The notes under the pieces: generated by a model
Databases searched by the model: none
What the model saw: the letters and a program-made list of their open reading frames with translations, nothing else
Told to the model about the DNA's origin: nothing
Made by a program: the position numbers and the translations under genes
Shown: positions 31,200-43,184 of the stretch, one piece after another
Position numbering within the stretch: the stretch's first letter is position 1
Layout: each line of letters begins with the position of its first letter
DNA from: Ilyonectria destructans
Lineage: Eukaryota; Ascomycota; Sordariomycetes; Hypocreales; Nectriaceae
Assembly (NCBI GenBank): GCA_020740775.1
Contig: JAHEWK010000006.1
Coordinates: 682,001 to 746,000, forward strand
Length of the DNA: 64,000 nt
Direction of reading: 5' to 3'

Positions 31200-32716
31200 A
31201 TGCGACGTCCATCGATCCCATGGGCCATCTTCGTCGCCCTCTTTATGGCATTTCCAGGGGCCCGGTGTCAAGCTGGATCACTCTCTATTCTCGACAAGCT
31301 TCCGGACTGTGTTGTATGTTTGGCCTTTCCATTTTGCGGGCGGAAGGTCGTCAAACTGATGTTGTCTATAAAGCTTGGGTGTCTCTCGACTGCCATTATC
31401 AACTCGACTTGCGTAGCTACGAATCAGACATGTGTCTGTGCGGACGAGTCGCTTCAATCAGCCGTAGCCGTTTGCGTCTCGGAGAATTGCACGGTAAAAG
31501 AGTCTCTCAGTATGTTCCTGATTTAGACCGTGGGTATCTGTGTGGCTCTAAATTCACCCTCCAGCTACCAAGAATACAACAATGGAGTATTGCGGGGAGC
31601 CTATTCGTCATCGTTCCGTCAAGTACGATACCTTTAGTATGGTGGTGGTAATAATCTCTGGTCTATTCGTTGTTCAGAGATTCGCTTTCAAGACCTACGC
31701 GAAGCTTCAATTATGCGCCGACGATTGGTTCGCTTTAATAGCATCGATTATCAGTATCCCGCTAACAGCCATTGCGATCTGCGGTGTCTCGGCCAACGGC
31801 CTGGGTCGTGATATTTGGACCTTGACATTTGACCAGATATACGATTTCGGCAAATACTTTCTGATCTTGGAAATCATCTATTTTGCCGAGATCACCATTC
31901 TTAAGCTCGCCATGCTCTTTTTGTATCTACGCATCTTTCCGGCCGCCTCGACCCAACGGACGCTTTGGGGCACCATCGTTGTCAACTCGCTATTCGGTAT
32001 TATCTTCGTTGTTATAACCGCTTTCGTCCAGTGCAGACCAATCAGATACTTCTGGCAAATGTGGGATAATGAACACGAAGGAACGTGTCTCAACCTGACC
32101 GCGATTGGGTTGTCTAACGCTTGTATCAGTATTGCACTGGATATATGGATGCTTGCAATCCCGTTGGTACAAATCAGATCTCTGAATTTGGGCTGGAAAA
32201 GGAAGATTGGCGCTGGTGCCATGATCTCTGTTGGCAGCTTGTACAGCTTCCACCTCCACTTTGCGAAGTAAATGCTAATTGAATTTCAGCGTCACTACCG
32301 TGAGCATCCTTCGTCTTGGTTCTTTAGTAAAGTTCGGAGCTCATTCACAAAACCCAACCTGGGAATACGTTGAGGTGGCCATATGGTCACAGGTTGAGAT
32401 AAATGTCGGAATCATCTGCACCTGCATGCCCTCATTCCGACTGTTCCTCCATCGGCTATTCCCCAGGCTCCAAAGCACGGCCGAGAGGTATTCATCCAGC
32501 TACGACAGAAGAAACCCCTCAGCAATAATGGAGAGTGGAACTGGGCATTCCGGAGCCAGAGACATTGCGACTGTGGAGATGAACTACAGTCGAAAGGGAT
32601 CACAAGCAGTCATTCACCACGAGCCATACGGTCTGAATTATATTGAAAATGATGAGACTGAATTGGTTGAGATGGATATTGAAGTCACGAGTTCGAGGTC
32701 TGGTAATACGTTATAG
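31200..32716 (+). CDS. CFEM-domain PTH11-like G-protein-coupled receptor
   Basis: Exons 31200-31313, 31374-31509, 31565-32240 and 32290-32716 give 450 residues. A signal peptide (about 1-25) precedes a CFEM domain: LPDCVLGC, NSTC, TCVCADE, VCVSENC (cysteines spaced as in the family). The first intron lies inside the CFEM domain. Seven membrane segments of the fungal rhodopsin/SAT4 family follow, with DDWFALIA, the [15 protein letters not shown] helix, [11 protein letters not shown] and a last pair near [21 protein letters not shown]. The cytoplasmic tail is rich in Ser and acidic residues. It is a plasma-membrane surface sensor. Placed between the lyase and sulfatase genes, it could sense the polymer or its fragments. 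Confidence 0.87.
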
Positions 32717-32945
32717 TCAGCTGGGTCACATTGTCCCATATAACATACGAACTCGAGTTCCAATTTTATAATGAACCCAGCACTGAATCATTTGTACATA
32801 CACGAACAAGATATATTTGAAGGAGCGAGCGAAAGAAGTCCATTGGAAACACAATAGGTACGAACCAATATAACTTCAAGGCCGAAAATACACACTACCA
32901 CATTGCCAATCAGACTACCCAAGAAGAATGACTACTCGCACCCAT

Positions 32946-34889
32946 TTATGTAAAGTGATGCCAGTGATTAACCCAGTCAAACGACTGTTTTTGTAGCTTC
33001 GGTGTCGTCTCAAAAGCCCTCACTGGGTCCTGGTTTTCCGCTTCCATAAAGTACCCGAGTGAACAATCAGAAAACCACATCTGTGGTTGGTTGGAATAAA
33101 ATTCGTCAAATCTTCCATTCAAGGCCTGTTTCAGACTCTGAACACTGCCATCGGGATGTAATGACTCCCACGGATAAGTGCAAACCCGATTTTTGCAAGT
33201 CTTCAGCACCATGATCAATGCGTTTAATCGGGTGAGGATCTGATCAAGCGGTCGTCCAGCAATTTGATATGCCGAGGGATTGTTGCCAGGCGCTGCCAGA
33301 TTTTTTATCTGATATTGATCGGACTTGAAGCTTATCAGCTCACAACTTGTGCATATTTCATAATATTTCCATACCTTGAGGTCAAAGAACTCTGTCTCGT
33401 TAGTGCACCATGCGGAGTAGTAGATACTATACTCTTCTGAGACTATTCTCAGTCCCTTGTATGTATTATTGCGGTAGTAGTTATGCCAAACACCGGCCTC
33501 CCGGTTTTTATCTGCACGACCTCCATAGATACCTTCTGGAACGGCCTGGGAACTGGTGAGTACATGTGCATATGAAATGAGTGGGCTGCCTTACCGGACC
33601 CCAGTACTCAATACTGGCATGTTCATACCTGTCGATATCATCGTCTGGTATCTGTAGCGGCATGGCAATTCCATCAAGCTCCTTTCTGATACCGGCAATC
33701 TCAAGCAAGGTTGAGCTGACATCAGTGTGTGTTGTTACGGTATTGACAGTTCCTCCTCGAGCAATACCTGGCCCACGTGCAAAGAAGGGGATGTGGATGT
33801 CAGTGTCTGCATCTAACATTAGCATGCAACAAGACATGTCCAAGGGTCACGAAGATGTACCATATCCGCACTCTTTACCTGGATTCATCCGATGTTGACT
33901 AATGTGATATCCGTTATCCGTCGTGTAAAAGATGTAGGTGTTGTCAAGCTGCCCAGCCTCTTCAAGTTTCTCGACGAGTTCCGACACCATTTCGTCTACC
34001 GATTGAAGCGACCTTAGTCGCTGGCGTTGGTAGTGATCATTATATGCAAGCACAGACTTATTTAGTGACGGAAGGTCTTTGATCCAACTGGCCCCTCCGT
34101 CAACCGCCGTGTTGAAGCTGTCGTCCCTGGGTATAACGTAATCTCGGAACAGGTGTTGGTGTCTTGGCGCGGCCTTTGGCTCTTCGAGATAAGATAAATC
34201 CTTCTCTGGTTCAATGACCCAGTTGGAATGAGGCGCAATGGGAGATACAGTGAGAAAGAATGGATTGTCTTGTTCCAGGGCTTCTTCTAGCCAATACATG
34301 GCTTTGTGAGCAACGACATCTGTCGAGTACTGCCCTGCGTAACTAACAGGCTCTTCACCGTTATGCGTGATCTTCGCGTTCCAATACTGGTAGGTATAAG
34401 GATCAAGTAAAAAGTCAGACCCGTTGAACCCTCGTGCATAGGGCTGGTCAAAATTGTCCACGGAATGAAAGTTGTAAAGCTTGCCGACGTAATACGTGTT
34501 GAAGCCAGCCTCCTGCATCCAGAGGAAAAGATTATCGTCGTTGATACCTTGGGTAACAACTTTTGGATATCCACCATGAGGAGGAGACACATTGGTAACG
34601 TTGTGATTATGCGCAGCCCTGCCGGTCCATAAAGTTGCTCGGGAAGGGCAGCATAGCGCTACAGTACAGTAATGCTGAGTGTAGGTAGTCCCCTCGTTGA
34701 CGATCAAGTCCTAAATTAATCAGCATTGTCCTGCCGGTGATAATGTAGCGCAATAACCTTCAGGTACGGCATATGCTCAACGCTTTCCATATGCAAGTCT
34801 TGATCATCTGTCAGGATGAAGAGAATGTTTGGGCGCCCACACACCACCAGCGGCCCAAACAGTAGCAACGCAGCAACCCAGGGCAACAT
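32946..34889 (-). CDS. secreted arylsulfatase-type sulfatase
   Basis: Exons 34889-34758, 34710-33861, 33806-33595, 33545-33375 and 33323-32946 give 580 residues. I took ATG 34889 because it opens a signal peptide (MLPWVAALLLFGPLVVCG); an ATG 39 bases upstream is possible. The metal-binding RPNILFILTDDQD follows. The active-site signature is C-C-P-S-R (VALCCPSRATLWTG), where Cys must become formylglycine, then GKLYNFHS and TTDNGYHISQHRMNPGKECGY. The C-terminal exon FFDLKSDQYQIKNL is typical. It removes sulfate esters outside the cell. Together with the lyase and GH88 genes it suggests a sulfated polyuronate substrate, such as ulvan-like polymers or glycosaminoglycans. It ends 229 bp from the convergent receptor gene. 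Confidence 0.9.
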
Positions 34890-35340
34890 TTTTCCGACTT
34901 TCAGATGCGAATGCGAATTCACAACCAAATTCGCCTAATCTGTTTCATTCACCTCCTCATTCAAATAAGACCGAATTGCCCTTGAATGAGATTCTGGGCT
35001 CGTGCCGATGTGGGTCATTCAGCTCACAGTGGAGTTTCCGACGGCCGATGGGCTCTCCGATGGCCGATATTCGCCGATGACCGAACGTCCGATCCATACC
35101 GAACCGGATTTTCACATGTGCAGTTACGCAAGTCATGTTTACGTATTGTGACAGCAGTTGAAGAATGATTGGTCAGTGATGGAGATCGTGCATGGTACGC
35201 GATATGAAAGCAATGCTGGAGATGGACTGGCGACGTTGAACGAGCAGTGTCGCGTAGAGAACCGAACGTCTTTTCCGTGGAGAAATCTTCTAACATTATT
35301 CTTTAAAATTAAATCCAGTGAATGCAGCTGAATTGATATC
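34890..35340. other. divergent promoter between sulfatase and MFS carrier
   Basis: 451 bp shared upstream region of two divergent genes. Its notable content is the CCGAT cluster at 35005-35094. Confidence 0.6.
35005..35094. promoter_or_regulatory. cluster of six CCGAT elements
   Basis: CCGAT occurs at about 35005, 35045, 35057, 35064, 35073 and 35089, all in the same orientation, plus two CCGAAC words nearby. Such clustering is unlikely in random DNA of this base content and suggests a regulator binding array or a degenerate short tandem repeat. The bound factor is unknown; Zn2Cys6 proteins recognise CCG/CGG half-sites. Confidence 0.4.
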
Positions 35341-37418
35341 ATGGCTTTGCAGGCGACTGATACCAACACTGAGGTGGATGAAAGAGCACCACTACTGGCC
35401 CCAGACGGGTCTGCTTGTAAGGTTGAATCAAGATTTATGCACTGGGTCTTGGCTAATGCCTGAAATTAGGTGTTCCTGGAAAAGATGATGCAGATGTATC
35501 AGCGATCGTGATATGGATGGTATTCCCTATCTTACTCGCAGGTATTGCTCATTTGTCAATTGTAACTGATGTAGTTTTCGCTGATCAATCCAATCACAGG
35601 CATTTTTCTCTCCAACGTTGTTTCATCCGTTGTAATTGCCACAAATCAGCATATTGCGTCCGAGTTTGACGCCTTATCCTCTGCTGCATGGCTGTTGACG
35701 GCGTACACGTTGGCTCAGTCCGCAAGCCAGCCACTGGTAACAGACATCGGTCCGTTCGACAGGTGGTTCATTTGCTAATGAGATCCCAGTATGGAAAGGT
35801 CAGCGATATATATGGCAGAAGAAAGTGTCTAGTCTTTTGCTGGATAGTCTTTGGACTAGGCTGTCTACTTGTGTACGTTCGCAAAATCCTTGTCTTCACA
35901 ATGTCACTGACTATCACAAGGGGAGTCGGTCAAACCTATTGGCAAATCATTCTTGGACGTGCCATCAGCGGCATTGGGAGCGCCGGGAAGATTGCTCTGA
36001 CATCTATTGTGGTGGCTGGTAAGAGACAGCTATGCAGTCTAGTTGGTCAATACTAACACCTCTAGACCTTGTTCCCCTACGACACGTTGCACAGTATCGC
36101 GCATATGTGAATCTGACAGCGACTACAGCAAGATCCATCGGAGGCCCAATTGGTGGATGGCTTTCTGGTAGTGTTGGCTGGCGCTGGTACGTGCCAATTT
36201 ACTTACTCACCAGCCTCCGTCCTTGTAACTAAATTGGCCAGGTGTTTTCTCGTTCAGTTCCCTGTGGCCCTTATTGGGCTTGGTCTTGTTCTATGGAAAT
36301 TGCCCGAGCCTAGGCAATTCCAATCTCAACAGCTTGCAGATGATGGCAAAAAGGTATCCAATCTATCTAGGATTGACTTTGCAGGCGCGATAACGCTTGT
36401 GGGTACTATCCTCACCGGTCTCATGTCACTGGACATGGCAACAAAAGGCGCCTCGGTTCTGATTACTTCGTCGCTGGCGGCTGCATTCATGACATTCCTG
36501 GTGCTTTTTGTTGTCACTGAAAAACATTATGCAGATGAACCGATATTGCCTCTGGATCTTGTCTCGAAAAGAGATGTACTGACCTCGTATCTGATCGTGG
36601 GCTTTCAATCAGCTGGTCAATTCGGAGTCAGTAACAACCGGCTGTAGGTAACAGACTTTTGCTAATCACCTACAGCTTCTCTACACAATCCCCATATACT
36701 TTCAAGTTGTCGGACGGGAATCTATATCATCCACCGGCACCAGAATAGTCCCGGTCGTCATCGGAAACGCCATGGGAACGGTAATAAGTGGGAAGCTCAT
36801 CACCAAATTCAAGAAATACAAACACTTGACAGTTTTCGGGAATCTGACTGGCTTGGTCGGGTTCCTTCTCGTTCTTCTCAGCTGGCGCGGTAATACCAAT
36901 TGGTTCCAAGCCTTGTTCGTATCCTTGCCTGGCGTGGGGATGGGCATCATCCAATCTTCTACATTTATCCATCTCGCAGCTAGCCTGGATCATTCCGAGA
37001 TTGCCATAGCTGGAACAACGTGGTTTCTTGCTCAAAACATTGGCGTTCTCGTCGGCGCCAGCTTTTCCACCACTGTTATCAGCCACGCTCTCCAGAGTTG
37101 TCTTCAGACTTCACTCAGCGGGTTGAGAAATAAGGACGAGGTGAGTACAAGCTGCCTCTAGCACTTTCCCATGTCACATTTAGTAACAATAAAAAGATCA
37201 TTGAACATGTAACATCCAACGTCGAGTAGACTCAAACGCTGCCAGAGGCAATATGGAACTTAGTCTCTAAGGCATACATTCACACGCTTTTTTATTCCAA
37301 TGGTATGTTTCCCAACTCATTTGGTTTTATCACTCGAACTGATTAGGTAGTGCTTTCTATGGTATTGGTTTCGATTGCTTTGGTGGCTACTATATCCATG
37401 AGGGAGAAGCCATTGTAA
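35341..37418 (+). CDS. MFS transporter, DHA2 (14-TM drug:H+ antiporter) type, with C-terminal UAG
   Basis: Exons 35341-35416, 35470-35541, 35600-35736, 35790-35872, 35921-36018, 36066-36186, 36242-36626 and 36676-37140 splice in phase. Fourteen membrane segments are expected; marks include SSAAWLLTAYTLAQ, YGKVSDIYGRR, ILGRAISGIGSAG and RSIGGPIGGWLSGSVGWRW. After exon 8 the obvious 3' splice site (AG 37196) leads to UAG at 37227-37229. Yet typical C-terminal DHA2 sequence continues in the same frame (TQTLPEAIWNLVSKAY), through one more intron (37303-37350) to a hydrophobic last helix ending at TAA 37418. Using that very TAG as the splice acceptor also restores the frame with ten residues lost. 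So it is either a truncated allele or an alternatively spliced gene. It exports or imports small molecules. Confidence 0.75.
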
Positions 37419-37976
37419 GGTATAAATCCAGGTATAGCGTCAAAGGAGTCAAAGCAGAGCACAATATTTTGCCTCCTAGCAATAGTTAGACGCCCAAGGG
37501 GCAAATATTGGTTACTCGGAGCTCGGCATAATCTTCTTTGGGAATGATAAAGTCACCCAACATGGTGAATGGCAAACATACGGGAATGGTCAACAATGAC
37601 TCTTTTACAGTACAAAATGGAAACGGGAATTTGACTGTAAGCACATAGGTCAAATCAGGTGGCTATTTACTGAGGTCTTAAATAAAGGCAGCATGAAGAA
37701 GATGAGGAAAAAGACGAAGAACAAGGCACTAAAGACAGATAGATAGTCTAGACAGGCCGTAATCCAGAAATTTATGCTCAATGCAGATGCACTAACAGAT
37801 GCAAATTGTGGGGTTGTCAATGCATCCAACAGTGCATCGTCATCACACCTCCTAATATGGGATAGGATGAGCACGCCATTTTAACCGACCCTACGCAATC
37901 CTCAACTCCAGCCAGATCATTACCGACCGCCGAGAAGAGTCAGTCTATCCTCTACTCGTCCCAGTATTACGAGGTC
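37419..37976. other. intergenic
   Basis: 558 bp between two plus-strand genes; nothing recognisable apart from the presumed promoter of the next regulator. Confidence 0.6.
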
Positions 37977-40136
37977 ATGTCTGTTCGAATGCAACCAAGC
38001 TCGATCCAGAAGCGGAGGGGCTCGACAATCAAGGCATGCCTCCGCTGCCATCGACGAAAGCAACGATGCGTGGGCTTCCCCGCATGCACAAACTGCCGAG
38101 CTGCAGACCTTCCTTGCAGCCGAGATTCGACACCGTCGATGAGACGTCTGGCTGGGCTTTCAAAGGAAGATCTACTCAAGAAGATTGAGGCTCTTGAAGA
38201 GCAATTGCCAGCTACGGAAAGTCATGCCGAGAATAGTCAAAATTCGCCGGCGCACTTCTCATCAAGGCGGCGGCTTTCCGTTAGCTCCACGTTTTCAGAA
38301 ACTCCGGAACCACAAGTGGAATGCGATGATGGAAATGACCTACAAACCCTCCAAGGCGGAGAAGAGAATATGGAGCAACCAGACAATTCTCAAATCTCCC
38401 CTACCCCGGCGTCGTTGTGTTCAGATTCCGGAGCAAGGACATCTCAAGTAAGGACCGTTGTTGAGCCTCGAAATCCACCCACCGTCCATTTTGGAGGCAT
38501 ACAGGATCTCAATGAGCGAATAGGATCACAGTTACTGGTAACCTACTTGGAGAGCATGCATCGACGGCTGCCGTTCTGTGACTACCGTCAGATTCTCATG
38601 ACACTGAGAGGTCCTGTACGCGCTCCGTCTTCCGCCTCTACACCAATGAACTTGTTTCGATTATACATGGCTTGCGCAATTGGCGCAGCCATCAGACAGT
38701 TGACGGGGACGTCACACTCAGCACATCCTGAACGGTACTTCCTCGAAGCATCAAAAATCAGAGAGTCCCTGAAAAATGGCGACATGGTGGAGGAAATTGA
38801 AGCAACGTTTTGGACTGTTCTTTACAAACTGCGCTCTTCGTTCTCATCAGAGGTTTGGTATCTCATCGGGTTAGCTATGAGGACAGCCATCGAAGTTGGA
38901 CTCCATCGAGAACATTACTACGAAGATCTGGACCCAAAACAGGCAGATTTACATCGCCGTCTTTTCTGGGCAGTCTACATCATCGAAAGGAACGTGTGCT
39001 GGTCTTTAAAACGTCCCTTTAGCATTTCCGATCACGATATCGACGCCAGCCTACCACTACCAGGAATAAATCCCACGTACTTGGAAGACTGTGACGACCA
39101 CACCTCAGAGGCGCAAGGTGGATCACGAAGACCGCTAGATCTAAACATCTTTATCGCCACCATCAAGCTAAGCCGTATCAATGCGAAGGTCTACACCCAG
39201 CTTTACCGGGTGGATGAGGCTCGCTCTGCCCTGGACCAAATCCCATCGTTGCTTCACGAAATTCGACAATTCGAGGCCTCATTGCCCAAATGCAGTCCAC
39301 CAGATCATGACTTTCTTCAATTGCACATCAGCAATGCCATTCGGGTACTCATCGAGCCTTCCCTACCGACACTTGATCCGTCAGATTATCTGGCCAGGCG
39401 CTGCCTTGAAGCCTCTGGGGGCGTTTGCCAGTTCTTCAAGCGACTGAGACTGAAAAGATGTCTCGGTTACTCTTTCACGATGGTTAACTCGGTTTTCATA
39501 GCTGGGACAACCATCTGGTAAGCTTCATGGTCCGCAGCCTCCAGACGCAAAACTGACAGTACCAGTTACATCATCTTCAAAGATCCCACTCTTTGGACGC
39601 CCGCCAGATCTAATGACCTCCGTGCCTGTTCTTCGTCCCTGTTCGCTGCAGCTGAACGCAACAGTGCCGTGCGAAAATATTGCGATGCGCTGGAAACAAT
39701 CATCGAGGCGGTGATGGACCACGTGGAGAAGCTATCACACCCCGTAGATGTTGTGACAAGTGAGGGCCCTGACAGCCGAGCTATATCGCCGTATGAGAGC
39801 CAAAGTCCACAAGAAGCCTTTGACAAGTTGCGTCACACATTCAGGGAATCGAGATTTGAATTCCCATCTCATTCCTATCCCACCTATTGCATGAAACCAG
39901 GCGAATCACACAAGAGCTCATTAGCATCGACGTCGAGCACCAGCGGGGTTGCTGGGGATTTCTCCCAATACGCCCATTCAAACTTGACGGACGGTCTAGA
40001 TATTCTCCAAGAGAATCATTGGGATTTGATGGGAGGGTTTAACGGAACAATTGATATGAGCTCTACAGACTTCCTGTTTGGTAGCGATCAGTTTGGTCAG
40101 CAAGCTGTCGATGAGTTCTTATCGAAAATGGCATAG
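37977..40136 (+). CDS. Zn(II)2Cys6 transcription factor
   Basis: Exons 37977-39517 and 39566-40136 give 703 residues. The zinc cluster at about residues 21-49 reads CLRCHRRKQRC, VGFPACTNC, RAADLPC (C-X2-C-X6-C-X5-C-X2-C-X6-C). A short coiled linker (LLKKIEALEEQL), a Ser/Pro-rich stretch and the fungal transcription-factor domain follow (about 180-480), with RLFWAVYIIERNVCWSLKRPFSISDHDID. The C-terminus is acidic and Ser/Gly-rich, as in activation domains. It is a nuclear protein. It lies between the MFS gene and the monooxygenase fusion, so it may control either side. Confidence 0.88.
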
Positions 40137-40602
40137 TTTGATTTCTTGCCACAAGTACCATGGGGCTCGAGAACCAAATACCAAACACTATTCGCCAGGC
40201 CAGCGGATGACGATGACCCTCCCAAGCATCAATCAGTTAAATCGACCAGGTACCCTCTTGGCTCGAAGGAGATATCGCTCAATTCACTCCGCTGACCTTC
40301 CTCTCATAGTATTGTCGCTTCCACATCCTATCGGAAGCACGTTCATTGTAAATACTACTACTGGGTGCCTTGGTTAACCTGTGAAGGTTGGAGGCCTTCT
40401 GTCTGACAGTCATGCGATCTTCGGTAAGCAACCCGAATACATTCTATTTTCTCACACCTTTAGATACTTCTATCCGTTCTAAGCACATCTATATCTAATC
40501 TGTCAGAGTTGTTATAGCCATCACTCATTCTAGTCCGAAGTAGCCTTTTGTGGCAAGGGCCCTACACCACTCCGGCTCAGCTGACAAAACAAATAATCTA
40601 AA
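40137..40602. other. intergenic between convergent genes
   Basis: 466 bp; no coding signal or repeat seen. Confidence 0.6.
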
Positions 40603-43184
40603 CTATCGCGTCTTGTCTTCTCGTTTGCTTGCCTGGTCCTCGTCGGAGTGCTCCTTGATTGTGCTGAGCCCTGTAAGCTTCGACTCACGCCAATGCCACA
40701 ATGCCGCCCAGGTAGCGCCTGAACCGACTAAGAATTGGCCAGCAACAACGCTAATCGCCGCTTTAATTGCCTCACTGGTTTTGACGTATCCCTGACGACG
40801 AAGAGTCCATACAGAGTAGAGGTTACTGGCTGCGATGGCGACGACAGCTGTGAGCATATCATACTTGAAAAATACCGCAATCTTCTCGCTGAGGCTCGGG
40901 AGCGACCACGTAGCCTTGAAAGGATTTGGCACGTCGAAAAACATCTTGAAAATAGAAATTTCTGGGTGAGTCCATGCGTACGCAATGGTGGCAATGTGAG
41001 ATGTCGATTGCACAACAAATGCGAAGGTGTACACCGATTTGAGAGCCCCCACATCATGCGTCTTGTAGCGGTCGAAGATGTGCTCTTTCTCGTACTCTTC
41101 TTTGGATTTGCTGCCCCGTTGCCATCTCCTCAAACCCGTAGAGAAAACAAAGGTCAGCACGTTGAATAGAGGGGGCGCGAATTGCCAAAGTGCAACCCAG
41201 TTTTGCCAACTCTGTAGGTTACACGAGGGCGAAAAAGATAAGATTGTTGGTAACAGGTATCCCAGGGTCAGAGCGGTGGTCAACACATTCGCGACTTCGG
41301 TAGGGACAGCACGTCCCGTCGGTAGTTGATGGGTGAAGAAAGCGCTCATTATTCCGTGCAGTGGTGCTATGCATCCAATTCCTTGAAGTTGCATAGCCCC
41401 CGTGAAGATGGACGGGAGAGACAAAATGGTTCCCTGGTTGCCCAGACGATATCCCTCGATGGTGTAGATAAGAATCGGCGATATGAGCTGAGTGAGAAAG
41501 TTCATGAGGTGAATTCTAGGAGCCGGGTCTTTGTCCATCAGCGGGATTGAGAAGACCGATACCAGAGAGCTCAGAATCGCTCGTGGGAATCCACCAGTCG
41601 GCCACGATAGATCAATGATGCCGGTTTCTCCCCACGTAGTCAGCTCTGGAAAGGGTAGGCGGAACGCCTTCTTAGTGACTAATATGATGAGGCCCATTCC
41701 TCCGATGAAGACGTTACGGACAATTTTCGATTGCTGGACTCCAATGGGAGTTGCCGGGAGTTCATCGTCATAAGGGATAGCTCGGGGCCGATGGGGGACT
41801 GGGAAATCCTTCAGCGTTGAGGCGCCCATAAAAGCTGTGCTAACTTGGTTCAAGCTGAACTCGCTTCCTTGATAGGGTGCCAGGACTTTCCACACAAGAG
41901 TAGAGAGGACAGGGTTCTCAAATGCGTTTAAGGCCTGCGCCTCGTGGGCAAGCCGGACGATCAGGTCAGCGCGATCATGTCTAGCAGCCTGCGTTTCCTT
42001 GAAAATGTCCTCGATATCCTGGTCGGATAGGTTACCGAGGCTTCCATCTCGCTGAGCCCTCTTTCTCAGGGTAGCATTGATGAGTTCGGCCATAGATTCT
42101 AAGGCTCCATTGCCACCCTGTCCACCGATGGGGTTTGGCTACCATAATATTAGTCCAGGTCGAGCGAGGGGCGGTATTATTCCAATGGCTGACCTTGTGA
42201 GCCGAGTCTCCAAGCAAGATGATTCTTTTGAAGAACCACTTCTTATACACAAATTCGTGCAAAGGCGTCAAGGTTGACGAGGTCCGTTTAGCGAATACCT
42301 GACCAAAGGTGACCTTTTCGGTAATCGGCAGGTTGATGTTCTTCTTGACAAACTCGGCCTCGTCGTCCTTGCTATACTTGGGAATATCGCTGCCGTACTT
42401 GACCTCTGGCAGCTTCTCAAAAATGAACCAATAAACCCGATTCTCGGGCCCAGAAACAACCAATAGTGAGTTGCCCTCACCCAAAACGATGTTCTGCTCC
42501 GTTGGAACCCAGCCTGGGACGTTTTGCGCAATCCCGAAACTGCACTTGTAGTAGCATGGCACAAGCTCGTTGTCGTCGGGACCAAACTCTTTCGGCTGTA
42601 GCTCCCTGGCCATCTTGATCATCTCACCTCGGACGGTGCTGTGGACACCATCTGCTCCGACAATGAGTGTGCCAGTGAAGACTTCACCGTCTGCGGCGGT
42701 CACATTCACGCCCCCTTCGACGTGATCGATTTTGACAACTCGCTTGTTTGGCAGTACCCTTTCTTTGTGTTGTAGTCGATTATATAGAATCTGCAAGAGC
42801 ATTTGACGGTCGAAAAACAGAGGTTCGTAGCCATGTCTGAGTGAAACCATTAATATTTCTCCTCAATTAGCCGGACTCTGGGTGGTCTTACCGTCGTATC
42901 ATGTGCTCGGACATGTTCTCCATGCTGGAAATGACTTTGCCAGATTTGTCGCGGATGTTGCCGTCTTTCAAGGCATCCTCAGCTAGCTTCCTGATGGGCT
43001 CGTAACAATCGATCTGGTCCAAAATGCGTAGACCATTCGGAAACAGGCCTATGCTTGCACCAACTTGTGGTGCAATTTGGCGGTATGCTTCCAGCACAAT
43101 GTAGTCGATGTCAAGCTTCTCCAACATGTTGGCCAATGTCAGGCCCGCGACGCCTGCTCCGGCGATTACAACCTTGAATGCCAT
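40603..43184 (-). CDS. FAD-dependent monooxygenase fused to polytopic membrane domain
   Basis: Exons 43184-42892, 42836-42194 and 42138-40603 give 823 residues in one frame. The N-terminal half (about 1-345) is a PaxM/salicylate-hydroxylase-type flavoprotein: GAGVAGLTLANMLEKL (FAD Rossmann), GADGVHSTVR, LLGDSAHKPNPIGGQGGNGAL (GD motif). The C-terminal half (about 345-823), which begins with a helical KRAQRDG... linker, has roughly eight hydrophobic segments, such as ISPILIYTIEGYRLG, GIMSAFFTHQ and VVAGQFLVGSGATWAAL. I chose ATG 43184 because it starts right before the FAD motif. PaxM-like enzymes epoxidise prenylated precursors. The membrane half may anchor the enzyme or act as a cyclase or transporter; its role is not clear from sequence. 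Confidence 0.87.
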
